Positions 1-7,434 of a stretch of 64,000 bases of DNA are shown here, one piece after another. The translations under genes were made by a program, and so were the position numbers. Location of the stretch: assembly GCF_029637705.1 (NCBI RefSeq), contig NZ_CP121252.1, forward strand, positions 2,418,001-2,482,000, read 5' to 3'. Positions within the stretch are counted from its first letter, which is position 1. Each line of letters begins with the position of its first letter. The notes under the pieces are model-generated. The model searched no databases. It saw only the letters and a list, made by a program, of their open reading frames with translations, and was not told the DNA's origin. Source of the DNA: Citricoccus muralis (GTDB lineage Bacteria; Actinomycetota; Actinomycetes; Actinomycetales; Micrococcaceae).

Positions 1-78
1 GTTCAGCCTAACGAAGCAGAGCGCGCAACGATACCGGGAATCAACGCTGGCAGCGAACACGCACGAGACCAAAGCAGA

Positions 79-519
79 TCACTCGGAGGTGCCGGACTCT
101 TCCTGCGGTGCGCTCACCACGAGGTCGTGGTCCACGTGTTCGGCGCTGAGCCGGGCGGCGGCCACCACTGCGCGGTGGAACTGCCCCGGCGTCGGCAGGT
201 TCATCATCGCTGCCGAAAGTGCACCAGAATAATCGGTGAGCAGCCGCCCCGAGGGGGTCTGGGCCCGAACGAAAGTCCCGCGCGACACTTGAGGTTCCAG
301 CACACCCAGGGCCACCAGAGATTGCACCGCTTCACGCACCGCGCTGCGCCCCACCTGCAGGGTCTCCCTCAGTTCCGGTTCAGTGGGAATTCGCGAGCCG
401 ACGGGCCAGGAACCGCTGACAACTTGGCTGCGTAGGTAGCGCAGCATTTCCTCCGAGCGCGACCGGGTGGGTCCGTGTACTGCGGAGTGTGTTGAACCGG
501 CCCGGCGTTCTCGTCTCAC
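79..519 (-). CDS. GntR/FadR-family regulator lacking most of its ligand domain
   Basis: DNA-binding transcription regulator of the GntR family. Residues about 21-86 form the winged helix-turn-helix, with the family hallmarks RIPTEPEL, GRSAVREAVQSL and a GTFV wing. FadR-type members normally continue into an FCD ligand-binding domain and reach 220-250 residues. This protein stops at 146, after what looks like only the first FCD helix (QFHRAVVAAARLSAEHV), and ends in a short acidic tail. The metal-ligand residues of FCD are absent. I chose the GTG at 519 because GGAG lies 8 nt before it. The gene ends near the window edge, so its target operon is not visible. It is either a truncated relic or a DNA-binding-only regulator; the family call is firm, the function is not. 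Confidence 0.75.
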   Translation of the reverse strand: MRRERRAGSTHSAVHGPTRSRSEEMLRYLRSQVVSGSWPVGSRIPTEPELRETLQVGRSAVREAVQSLVALGVLEPQVSRGTFVRAQTPSGRLLTDYSGALSAAMMNLPTPGQFHRAVVAAARLSAEHVDHDLVVSAPQEESGTSE

Positions 520-592
520 AAGCTCAACTCCATGTCAGCCTCTCGGCGGAATTCACGGATATGGTGCCGTACGCGAGTGCGGAGATACAGCA

Positions 593-620
593 AAGGCTCC
601 GAGCTGGTGCTCGGAGCCTT
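593..620 (-). terminator. Hairpin terminator downstream of tRNA-Tyr
   Basis: An 11-bp perfect inverted repeat (AAGGCTCCGAG / CTCGGAGCCTT) with a 6-nt loop lies 26 nt past the 3' end of the minus-strand tRNA-Tyr. The U tract after it on the minus strand is short (TTTGCTGT). Position and stem strength fit a tRNA transcription terminator. Confidence 0.7.
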
Positions 621-645
621 CCCCGGTGTTCACTACCGTATTCCG

Positions 646-727
646 TGGCAGATGAGGGATTCGAACCCCCGTAGGCAATGCCAGCTGATTTACAGTCAGC
701 CCCCTTTGGCCGCTCGGGTAATCTGCC
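646..727 (-). tRNA. tRNA-Tyr (GTA anticodon)
   Basis: Read on the minus strand this folds as a class II tRNA of 82 nt. The acceptor arms GGCAGAT and ATCTGCC pair over 7 bp. The anticodon stem is GCTGA/TCAGC around CTGTAAA, giving anticodon GTA (Tyr). There is a long variable arm, and the T arm has the TTCGAAT loop. The discriminator base is A and CCA is not encoded. A strong hairpin follows it, and an insertion sequence sits about 80 bp upstream, close to the likely promoter. Confidence 0.95.
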
Positions 728-806
728 GCGGCCGTCTCTGAACAAGCAGAAGACGAACGAGATAAAAGGTTACCCGATCCGGTCCTCTTTTTCGAATCGT
801 CGACGA

Positions 807-870
807 GACTCATGGAAAGTCCCCGCGTAGCAAGGGGCCGTGCCTCATAAAAAAGTCCCCGGCAAATCCT
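807..870. repeat. Left end of the IS: two terminal-repeat copies
   Basis: Copy 1 at 809-827 reads CTCATGGAAAGTCCCCGCG and matches the reverse complement of 2220-2239 except for one missing A. Copy 2 starts at 840 (GTGCCTCAT, then AAGTCCCCGG and AAATCC) and best matches the reverse complement of 2245-2276. The copies are about 31 bp apart. The order (A,B left; A',B' right) is not mirror-symmetric. Confidence 0.75.
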
Positions 871-899
871 CCGGGTCCAGGTATCGGCAACGATGGGGT

Positions 900-2205
900 A
901 TGCCCGATAAGGATGTCTCGTTGGCGACCAGAGTCGAGATCACGAAGAAATACGCCAAAGCGTATGAAGCAGCCAGCAAAAAGGACAAATCACGGATCCT
1001 CGATAAGGTCGTGGAAATCACTGGCTGGAACCGAGACCACGCCCGTCAACAACTACGCCGGCGTCTTCGCCAACCACCAGGACGAGCCACCGCTACCGTT
1101 GCGGTCATCGATCGACGGAAGAACCCGGGGTAGTAAGTATTCCTATGACTGCCTGAAAATCTTGCAACGCGTGTGGGCTGTTGCTGGCGGTATCTGCGGC
1201 AAATACCTCGCAGCGTCGATGGTTGATTGGTTAGACGCTATGGAAGCCACCGGTGATCTCGTCTATGGCCAGGACCGATACAGCCAGCACGTCCGTGATG
1301 AACTGCTCACTATTTCAGCCGCGACCATTGACCGGCATCTGAAACCTCTGCGGGATCAAGACCCGATTCGAGGTAAATCCGCCACGAAGCCCGGGGCACT
1401 GTTACGAAACTCGATCAGTGTGCGTAAAGCCGGTGACGAGATCGAAGCTGAACCAGGATTCTTCGAAGTCGATACCGTCGCTCATTGCGGCCCCACCCTG
1501 AAGGGCGAGTTCGCTCGCACGGTGAATTTCACTGACATGTACACCGGGTGGGTGTTCACCACCGCGATCAAGAACAATTCCCAGACCCACATCGTCTCTG
1601 CTTTCGAGAAGTTCCTCGAAGCAGTCCCGTTCATGGTCACCGGAATCGATTCCGATAACGGTAGCGAGTTCATCAACCATGAAGTGCTGGGATGGAGCGC
1701 TCAGAAGAAGATTTTCTATACCCGTTCACGGCCTTATCAGAAGAATGATCAAGCCACGATTGAGTCGAAGAACAACCATCTCGTGCGCCGGTACGGGTTC
1801 TACTACCGGTACGACACCCCTCATCAACGTGAGCTGTTGAATCAGTTATGGCCATTGGTGTGTGACCGGCTGAATTACTACACCCCCACGAAGAAACCCA
1901 TCGGCTACACCACTGATGCGGTTGGCCGCCGGAAACGGGTCTACGACAAGCCCTTATCGCCGTATCACCGACTCCTAGCCGCGGGCGTGCTTAGCCCGGC
2001 CCAAGAAGCCGAGCTCGCCGCGTATAAAGCCTCACTAAACGTCGTTGAGATCGCTCGTAAGATCACCTCGATCCAGCAACGCTTGATCGAGAACGCGAAA
2101 GAACCCACCCGGCGGCTAGAACGCGAACTGGAATATGCGGCCGCTGCGGCCATGCCAGACGCGGAATGGATCAAGATCGATCAACGCCGAGCTCGCAGCG
2201 CCTAA
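900..2205 (+). pseudogene. Transposase split by a +1 frameshift
   Basis: The DDE transposase is encoded in two frames. The N-terminal part (from ATG 900, MPDKDVSLATRVEI, helix-turn-helix-like region ending TGWNRDHARQQL) runs to a TAG at 1131-1133. The remainder continues one base further on, in the frame that reads SKYSYDCLKILQRVW onward to 2205. That second part holds the catalytic core: first Asp in FFEVDTVAHCG, second in GIDSDNGSEF, and Glu in DQATIESKNNH. The downstream frame stays open upstream of the shift but reads nonsense there. The shift falls at CCG GGG TAG T. It may be a disabling indel, a sequencing error, or a programmed +1 shift at GGG-TAG. An alternative start is the GTG at 840, but that lies inside a terminal repeat, so 900 is preferred. 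Confidence 0.75.
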
Positions 2206-2219
2206 CCACTACACCGTTT

Positions 2220-2276
2220 CGCGGGGACTTTTCCATGAGGCACGAGGGATTTCCCGGGGACTTGACGATGAGGCAC
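2220..2276. repeat. Right end of the IS: two terminal-repeat copies
   Basis: Two tandem copies ending in ATGAGGCAC: 2220-2243 (CGCGGGGACTTTTCCATGAG, then GCAC) and 2245-2276 (CCCGGGGACTTGACGATGAG, then GCAC). Each pairs with a different left-end copy. The outer right copy may be a solo end left by an earlier copy of the element into or beside which this one inserted. Confidence 0.7.
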
Positions 2277-2404
2277 CACGATCGACCCGGCCCAGGGGTG
2301 ATCAGCGTCGCTCCGTCATGTCGCAGCCGGGGCGGGTGCCGGTAGGCTGAGTCTGAAATATTCGCGGTACAACCGTGCCGTCACCATTCGACCCAGGAGG
2401 ATCT

Positions 2405-2893
2405 GTGGCCAGCGATTCAACATTCGACGTCGTCAGCAAGGTGGACTCGCAGGAAGTCTCCAACGCGCTGAATCAGGCACAGAAGGAGATCGCACAGCGT
2501 TACGACTTCAAGGGTGTCGGCGCCGAAGTCGATTTCTCCGGCGAGAAGATTCTGATGAAGGCCAACTCAGAAGAGCGCGTCAAGGCGGTCCTCGACGTCT
2601 TCCAGTCCAAACTGGTCAAGCGCAATATTTCGCTGAAGTCCCTCGACGCCGGTGAGCCCTTCGCCTCGGGCAAGGAGTACAGGATCGAGGCCGCCATCAA
2701 GGAAGGCATCGACCAGCCGACGGCCAAGAAGATCTCCAAGCTCATCCGCGATGAGGCCCCGAAATCCGTCAAAGCCACCATCCAGGGCGACGAGCTGCGC
2801 GTTTCGTCCAAGTCACGCGATGACCTGCAGGAGACGATCTCCCTGCTGAAGGATTTCGAAGACGCCGCACTGCAGTTCATCAACTTCCGCTGA
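2405..2893 (+). CDS. yajQ: YajQ family nucleotide-binding protein
   Basis: A 162-residue member of the YajQ/DUF520 family, cytoplasmic, with two RRM-like ferredoxin folds. The family binds nucleotides, and some members bind cyclic di-GMP; the role in actinobacteria is unsettled. Family hallmarks are STFDVVSKVDSQEVSNALNQ at the start, the AQRYDFKG segment near residue 35, and the C-terminal RDDLQETISLLK. I chose the GTG at 2405 because AGGAGG ends 5 nt before it and homologues begin with this segment; an upstream in-frame ATG at 2375 adds ten unconserved residues. A TAGGCT -10-like hexamer at 2343-2348 would give a 5' leader of about 50 nt. The IS lies just upstream. The unknown gene at 2927 follows after 33 bp, so the two may be co-transcribed. 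Confidence 0.93.
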   Translation: MASDSTFDVVSKVDSQEVSNALNQAQKEIAQRYDFKGVGAEVDFSGEKILMKANSEERVKAVLDVFQSKLVKRNISLKSLDAGEPFASGKEYRIEAAIKEGIDQPTAKKISKLIRDEAPKSVKATIQGDELRVSSKSRDDLQETISLLKDFEDAALQFINFR

Positions 2894-2926
2894 CCTACTG
2901 CCCCACCTGACGAGAAGGGACACCTC

Positions 2927-3436
2927 GTGCTCTACCTGCTGGATGCCGATGGCACCGTCTACCAGAATTCGATGTCGGTGGGCCGCGCCCTCGTGCGGCG
3001 CAAAATTGAGCGGAAATCGCTGGATACCCTGAAGTGGAAGCCCGCACCAGAAACCGTGACCATGGAGCGCGTGCTCCGCGCGGCGCTGCGGTTCGGCATT
3101 CCCACCGGGCGCGGGCTCATCGTGGCCGCTGGCTACGTTCGCACCTTAGAGGCCCCTGACCTGCTGGACGACGGCCGCAGCCAGCAACGGGATCTCACCG
3201 AACAGCTGGCCGTACTGCCCGATCCCACCCCGCAGTTCGGCGCCGCCCGGACGGACGCCTACCAGGCGCGCCTGACGAAGCTCTCCGAGCAGCGCAAAGC
3301 TGCCGAGGCCAAGATGACGGCATCGCTCGAGCGTGCTCAGTCGCAGCGCGATGATCTCCTGCAAGCACCCATCAAAGATGATCTCGCTGAGCACTGGGCA
3401 TCCGTTGTCAAGAACCTTTCGCGGCAGGCTTCCTAG
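2927..3436 (+). CDS. Uncharacterised protein with C-terminal helical region
   Basis: A 169-residue soluble protein that I do not recognise. It starts at a GTG preceded by GAGAAGGGA. The first 90 residues (LLDADGTVYQNS, then a hydrophobic stretch RGLIVAAGYVRTLE) look globular. Residues about 120-155 are rich in Ala, Gln, Lys and Glu (SEQRKAAEAKMTASLERAQS) and probably form a coiled coil. No signal peptide or membrane segment is visible. It follows yajQ by 33 bp and ends at a strong bidirectional terminator, so it closes this small transcription unit. Codon use is like the neighbours, which supports a real gene. Confidence 0.7.
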   Translation: MLYLLDADGTVYQNSMSVGRALVRRKIERKSLDTLKWKPAPETVTMERVLRAALRFGIPTGRGLIVAAGYVRTLEAPDLLDDGRSQQRDLTEQLAVLPDPTPQFGAARTDAYQARLTKLSEQRKAAEAKMTASLERAQSQRDDLLQAPIKDDLAEHWASVVKNLSRQAS

Positions 3437-3456
3437 CCTCCCGTACGAGACGTCAG

Positions 3457-3492
3457 TCGACCCCCAAACCCATCGATGGGCTTGGGGGTCGA
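3457..3492. terminator. Bidirectional terminator between convergent genes
   Basis: Stem of TCGACCCCC plus AA and CCC against GGG, TT and GGGGGTCGA, with one mismatch and loop ATCGAT. It lies between the ends of the plus-strand gene at 3436 and the minus-strand htpX at 3527. A short T-containing stretch follows on the plus strand (ATCGTTTCTGT). Confidence 0.8.
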
Positions 3493-3526
3493 ATCGTTTC
3501 TGTCAGTTCAGCTGAGTTGGTGAGAA

Positions 3527-4414
3527 TTACTCCAGCTGGCCCCGCGACCGGGCCATCTGTTCCAAACGGCCGATACGGTCAGCCATCGGCGGGTGCGTGG
3601 AAAACCATGCCTGAGGCTTCATGCGGAAGGGGTTGGCGATCATCATGTGCGCGGTGTTGACCAGTTTCTGGTTGTCCTGCGGAAGCGGGGCAGCCTGAAC
3701 GCCGTGCTCCAGCTTGTACAGTGCCGACGCCAGTGCCAACGGGTCTCCGGTCAGTGCTGCGCCGTCCTGGTCAGCATCGTACTCGCGTGAGCGGGAGATC
3801 GCTGTCTGCACGAGGGCTGCGGCCAGTGGCGCCAGCAAGGACATACCAATCAGAGCGATGATGGCCAGCGGCCCGCCGTTGCGATCGCGTCCGCCACCGC
3901 CGAAGAACAGCAAGAACTGTGCGACTGACGTGATCACCCCGGCTACCGCTGCGGCCACCGAGGAGGTGAGGATATCGCGGTTGTAGACGTGCATCAGCTC
4001 ATGACCGAGCACACCACGCAACTCACGGGCATTCAAGATGCGCAGAATCCCCTCCGTGCAACACACCGCCGCGTTCTGCGGATTGCGGCCGGTGGCAAAA
4101 GCGTTCGGGGATTCCGTCGGTGAAACGTAGAGCCGCGGCATCGGCTGACCGGCCTTGTCCGAGAGCTCACGGACGATGCGGTACATCTCGGGCTGCTCTT
4201 GCTCGGTCACTGGGTAGGCCTGCATCGCGCGAATCGCGATCTTGTCGGAGTTCCAGTAGCTCACCGCGGTCGAAACCACACCGATACCAGCGAAGACGAA
4301 AATAAACGCCGGAGTGTTCGTCGAGTACGCAATCACACCGCCGATCGCCAACAGCAGGGCGAACATCACGCCGAAGAGCAGCACCGTCTTAAATCGGTTG
4401 TTGTGTGTGTGCAT
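3527..4414 (-). CDS. htpX: HtpX membrane zinc metalloprotease (M48)
   Basis: Integral membrane zinc protease that degrades misfolded membrane proteins under stress. It has 295 residues, typical for the family. Two N-terminal membrane segments (about residues 9-30 and 36-52) precede the catalytic domain. The zinc motif HELMH is at 138-142, with the third ligand expected in [11 protein letters not shown]. Two further hydrophobic segments (about 150-200) include a glycine-rich loop ([10 protein letters not shown]). I place the start at the ATG at 4414, with AAGGAG 8 nt upstream; a GTG three codons earlier would overlap that ribosome site. It is transcribed away from the MFS gene and ends at the shared terminator. 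Confidence 0.93.
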   Translation of the reverse strand: MHTHNNRFKTVLLFGVMFALLLAIGGVIAYSTNTPAFIFVFAGIGVVSTAVSYWNSDKIAIRAMQAYPVTEQEQPEMYRIVRELSDKAGQPMPRLYVSPTESPNAFATGRNPQNAAVCCTEGILRILNARELRGVLGHELMHVYNRDILTSSVAAAVAGVITSVAQFLLFFGGGGRDRNGGPLAIIALIGMSLLAPLAAALVQTAISRSREYDADQDGAALTGDPLALASALYKLEHGVQAAPLPQDNQKLVNTAHMMIANPFRMKPQAWFSTHPPMADRIGRLEQMARSRGQLE

Positions 4415-4489
4415 CCGCTTCACTCCTTGGACACGACCGGGGAGGCAATTCTCAACGCCTTTGCTTCAAAATTCTACCCAGTAAATCTG

Positions 4490-5827
4490 TCAAGCAACTG
4501 GGTGCCGGGAGTCATAGCGCAAGAACCCGGGCGCGACGGCGACGGCGATACTCACACCAATGACGCAGAGAATCCCGCCGGAGATCATGGTGATGGATTC
4601 ACCGACACCACCGGCGACGGCCCCGGTGAGCATCTCCCCGATGCGAGGGCCACCGGCCACCACCACGATGAAGACGCCCTGCAGTCGGCCGCGCAGGTGA
4701 TCCGGGGTGGCGGTCTGCAGGATGGTGTTGCGGAAGATCCCGGACACCGAATCTGCGGCACCAGCAATCACGAGCATCAGCGCGGCCACCCACAAGAACA
4801 GTGCGCTCGGCGCTCCCAGCTCTGCCTGGCGTACACCCAGCCAGACCACCACGCCAAACCCAGCAATCGCCAGTCCCCACACCACGATGGACCAGTACAC
4901 CGCCCGGCCTTGAGCGGTGATGCGGGTGAAGGTCCCGGAGAAGAGTCCGGCGATGAAGGCTCCCCCGGCGATGCCGGCGAGCAGCATGCCGGTGGCTGCT
5001 TCGGCTCCGTCGCCGGCCCCGGAGGTCGACCCGGTGACCTGGACGCCGATCAGCAGCGCGCCGACGGCAGGCAATACAGCGCGCGGGAAGGCGGTGGCCA
5101 TGGCGATGATGTCCACGATGAACGTCATGCGTAGGTTCTTGCGGGTCCCCAGGAACCGGAACCCCTCCCACACCGAGCTCAGGCCCACCATCCGCGAGCG
5201 CCTCTCTCCAGCTCGGGCTGGGTCCTGCTCGGGCGGCATCGAGGGCAGTTTCCACACCGCATACAGGGTGAACAGGAACGTGACGGCGTCGATGCTGTAG
5301 GTCCAGGCATAACCAATGGAGGCCACCAGTACGCCCGCCGCGAGCGGTCCGGCCATCATGGCCACCGAGAAGGTGAGCATGTTCAGCGCGTTGGCTGCAG
5401 GCAACAGGGTGGGCCCGACCAGAGCCGGAATGATGGCGCCTCGGGTGGGCTGGTTGATGCCGGAGGCTCCGGAATGCAATGCGATGAGTCCGTACAGCAT
5501 CCAGATGTTGTCGATCTGCATCCAGGCGTGCGCGCAGATCGCCACCGTCGTCAGCCAGAGCACGAACGATGAGGCCAGTGCCACTTTGCGTCGATCCAGG
5601 TGATCGGCCACCGCACCGCCGTAGAGCCCGGCAATGACCAGCGGCACCAGGGCGAACGCGCCCAGCAGCCCGACATAAGCAGAGGAGCCCGTGAGGGCGA
5701 AGATCTCCAGCGAGACCGCGACCAGCGTCAGTTGGGTGCCCACCGCCGAGAGCGAATTGCCCACCCAGAGCCGCCGGTAGTCGCGGCTGACTTTCAGCGG
5801 GGTGATATCGGCGAGGAAGCGGGGCAC
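4490..5827 (-). CDS. MFS transporter, EntS/MFS_3-like exporter
   Basis: A 445-residue major facilitator with about 12 membrane segments. It resembles the MFS_3 group that includes the enterobactin exporter EntS and macrolide effluxers. The N-terminal motif SRDYRRLWVGNSLSAVGTQL and the motif-A loop GGAVADHLDRRKVAL are diagnostic. The substrate cannot be told from sequence. The start is a GTG at 5827 with no Shine-Dalgarno; a TAGGCT hexamer lies exactly 6 nt upstream (5834-5839), which suggests a leaderless transcript. Its promoter lies in the 24 bp after the end of fprA, so it may be both read through from fprA and transcribed independently. Confidence 0.85.
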   Translation of the reverse strand: MPRFLADITPLKVSRDYRRLWVGNSLSAVGTQLTLVAVSLEIFALTGSSAYVGLLGAFALVPLVIAGLYGGAVADHLDRRKVALASSFVLWLTTVAICAHAWMQIDNIWMLYGLIALHSGASGINQPTRGAIIPALVGPTLLPAANALNMLTFSVAMMAGPLAAGVLVASIGYAWTYSIDAVTFLFTLYAVWKLPSMPPEQDPARAGERRSRMVGLSSVWEGFRFLGTRKNLRMTFIVDIIAMATAFPRAVLPAVGALLIGVQVTGSTSGAGDGAEAATGMLLAGIAGGAFIAGLFSGTFTRITAQGRAVYWSIVVWGLAIAGFGVVVWLGVRQAELGAPSALFLWVAALMLVIAGAADSVSGIFRNTILQTATPDHLRGRLQGVFIVVVAGGPRIGEMLTGAVAGGVGESITMISGGILCVIGVSIAVAVAPGFLRYDSRHPVA

Positions 5828-5851
5828 CGCTTCAGCCTAGCTCAGGTGGGG

Positions 5852-7264
5852 TCAGCCGAGATTGCGGGAAATCTCCACCATCTCGGCCCGCTCCACGACC
5901 TTCACACGCTCGCGCTGGACCGGCCCGGCCTCGCTGCGCTCCTGGCCCAGGGACTGCTCGTGGGCATCCAGGGCCAGCCAACCCTCCCACGTCGTGTATT
6001 CCACACCGCGGTCTTCCAACAGCTGCAGGATGGAGGCTTCAGACGGCTCAGCGGCAGTGAACAGGTGCTCGGCGTCAGCCAGCAGATGGGTGATGGTCTC
6101 CAACGCGTCGGACTTGGTGTGTCCGATCAGCCCCACCGGGCCGCGCTTGATCCATCCGGAGGTGTAGATTCCGGGCACCGGAGTACCGGCGTCGTCGAGC
6201 ACCCGACCCTCCTCGTTCTTGATCACGCCGCGGGTCTCGTCGAACTCCACCCCGGCCACGGGCGAGCCGAAGTAGCCCACCGCCCGGTACACGGCCTGAA
6301 CCGGGTAGTCGAGGATCTCGCCGGTGCCGGTGACGTTTCCGGTGCCGTCGAGTTGCATGCGCTCCATACGGATCCCGGTGACGGCACCAGACTCCCCCAC
6401 GATTTCCACGGGCTGCTGCAGGAAGTGCAGGTGCAGTCGACGCGAAGCGGCCTGGGCTGGGTCGCGCTCTTCCTGCTCCATCAGCCAGTTGGTCAGGGTG
6501 CCCAGCATGGTCTTGATCTGGTTGTTCGTCTCGGCGGCCTGCTCGGAGGCCTCGTCGAACTCGAAGTCCTCCGGGTAGAGCACAATGTCAACGTCGCGGG
6601 AATGCGCCAGCTCGCGCAGCTCCAGCGGGGTGAACTTCACTTGGGCGGGGCCGCGGCGGCCAAAGATGTGCACATCGGTGACGGCGGAGTCGCGCAGCCC
6701 GGCGTACACGTTGTCCGGGATTTCGGTGACGAGCATGTCCTCGGCGTGCTTGGAGAGCACCCGGGCCACGTCCAGGGCCACGTTGCCGTTGCCGATGACG
6801 GCAACTTCGCGGGCGGTCAGCGGCCATTCACGGCTGACATCCGGATGACCGTCGTACCAGTTGACGAAGTCGGCGGCACCGTAGGATCCGTCCAGGTCCA
6901 CCCCGGGTACGTCGAGTTCGGCGTCGCGAATGGCGCCGGTGGAGAAGACGACGGCGTCGTAGTGGCGGCGCAGATCTTCCAGACTCACGTCGCGACCAAA
7001 GTCGACGTCGCCGAGGAACCGGATGTCACCGCGGTCCATCACCTTGTGCAGGGCTTTAACGATGCCCTTGATGCGCGGGTGGTCGGGGGCCACCCCGTAG
7101 CGGATGAGCCCGTAAGGGGCCGGATAGCGGTCGAACAGGTCGATCGACACCTCGAAGGGTTTCTCGGCTTTGGTGAGCAGATCGGCGGTGTAGACACCGG
7201 CAGGGCCGGCGCCGACGATGGCGATGCGCAGCGGGCGCGAGGGAGTCGATGCGGTTTCGGTCAC
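5852..7264 (-). CDS. fprA: FprA-type NADPH:ferredoxin reductase
   Basis: FAD flavoprotein that passes electrons between NADPH and ferredoxin, of the adrenodoxin-reductase type found in mycobacteria and relatives. Length 470 is normal. The FAD dinucleotide motif GAGPAG is at residues 18-23, followed by the family signature YPAPYGLIRYGVAPDHPRIK. The NADP-binding GNGNVALDVARVL lies in the middle third, and WIKRGPVGLIGHTKSDA near the C-terminus contacts FAD. The GTG start at 7264 has AAGGA 6-7 nt before it. It is divergent from lctP, sharing a 170-bp intergenic region. The ferredoxin partner is not in the window. Confidence 0.95.
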   Translation of the reverse strand: MTETASTPSRPLRIAIVGAGPAGVYTADLLTKAEKPFEVSIDLFDRYPAPYGLIRYGVAPDHPRIKGIVKALHKVMDRGDIRFLGDVDFGRDVSLEDLRRHYDAVVFSTGAIRDAELDVPGVDLDGSYGAADFVNWYDGHPDVSREWPLTAREVAVIGNGNVALDVARVLSKHAEDMLVTEIPDNVYAGLRDSAVTDVHIFGRRGPAQVKFTPLELRELAHSRDVDIVLYPEDFEFDEASEQAAETNNQIKTMLGTLTNWLMEQEERDPAQAASRRLHLHFLQQPVEIVGESGAVTGIRMERMQLDGTGNVTGTGEILDYPVQAVYRAVGYFGSPVAGVEFDETRGVIKNEEGRVLDDAGTPVPGIYTSGWIKRGPVGLIGHTKSDALETITHLLADAEHLFTAAEPSEASILQLLEDRGVEYTTWEGWLALDAHEQSLGQERSEAGPVQRERVKVVERAEMVEISRNLG

Positions 7265-7354
7265 GGTCCATCCTTATATGCAGTGAGGTTCGCCTCCACT
7301 GTACCCGGCACGGCACCCGTCTCCCCGCCATCGTGCCACCAGCGAAAATCCTGG

Positions 7355-7382
7355 TTGACCGATGTGATGCATCTCATATAAA
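7355..7382 (+). promoter_or_regulatory. lctP promoter
   Basis: TTGACC (7355-7360), a 16-bp spacer and TATAAA (7377-7382) form a good housekeeping-type promoter pointing at the lactate permease. The predicted transcription start falls inside the LldR-type operator just downstream, which would give repression by steric block. Confidence 0.75.
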
Positions 7383-7387
7383 GTCTG

Positions 7388-7412
7388 TGGTCAGACCACT
7401 GTGGTCGGACCA
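7388..7412 (+). promoter_or_regulatory. Tandem GntR/LldR-type operator
   Basis: Two perfect 11-bp palindromes, TGGTCAGACCA (7388-7398) and TGGTCGGACCA (7402-7412), sit side by side with centres 14 bp apart, over the likely transcription start of lctP. TGGT-N3-ACCA is the known core of FadR/LldR-type operators. The obvious cognate repressor is the GntR protein encoded just downstream of lctP. Confidence 0.85.
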
Positions 7413-7434
7413 CATCAACAGCAGGAGGCCCATC

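Larger units (their letters stand above)
807..2241 (+). mobile_element. Insertion sequence with integrase-core (DDE) transposase and doubled ends
   Basis: An element of about 1.44 kb carrying one transposase region. Both ends carry two copies of a terminal motif, consensus GTGCCTCAT-N4-AAGTCCCCG. Taking the pair 807-827 and 2220-2241 as ends gives 1435 bp and a 4-bp flanking repeat ACGA (803-806 and 2242-2245). Taking 840 and 2276 gives 1437 bp with no visible target duplication. The transposase resembles the actinobacterial integrase-catalytic-domain group often filed under ISNCY/IS481-like; I cannot fix the family without a search. The insertion lies between tRNA-Tyr and yajQ. Confidence 0.8.

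Noticed and set aside
840-899. GTG at 840 as transposase start
   Set aside because: It lies inside a terminal-repeat copy of the IS; ATG 900 starts at the conserved segment.
4464-4500. TTGACA and TAGAAT on the minus strand upstream of htpX as a promoter
   Set aside because: The spacing is about 11 bp, too short for a standard -35/-10 pair; I could not find a better match.
5600-7381. A 593-codon open frame antisense to fprA and part of the MFS gene
   Set aside because: Its residues are Gly/His/Val/Gln-rich low-complexity, typical of the reverse strand of GC-rich coding DNA, and it runs over two clearly real genes.
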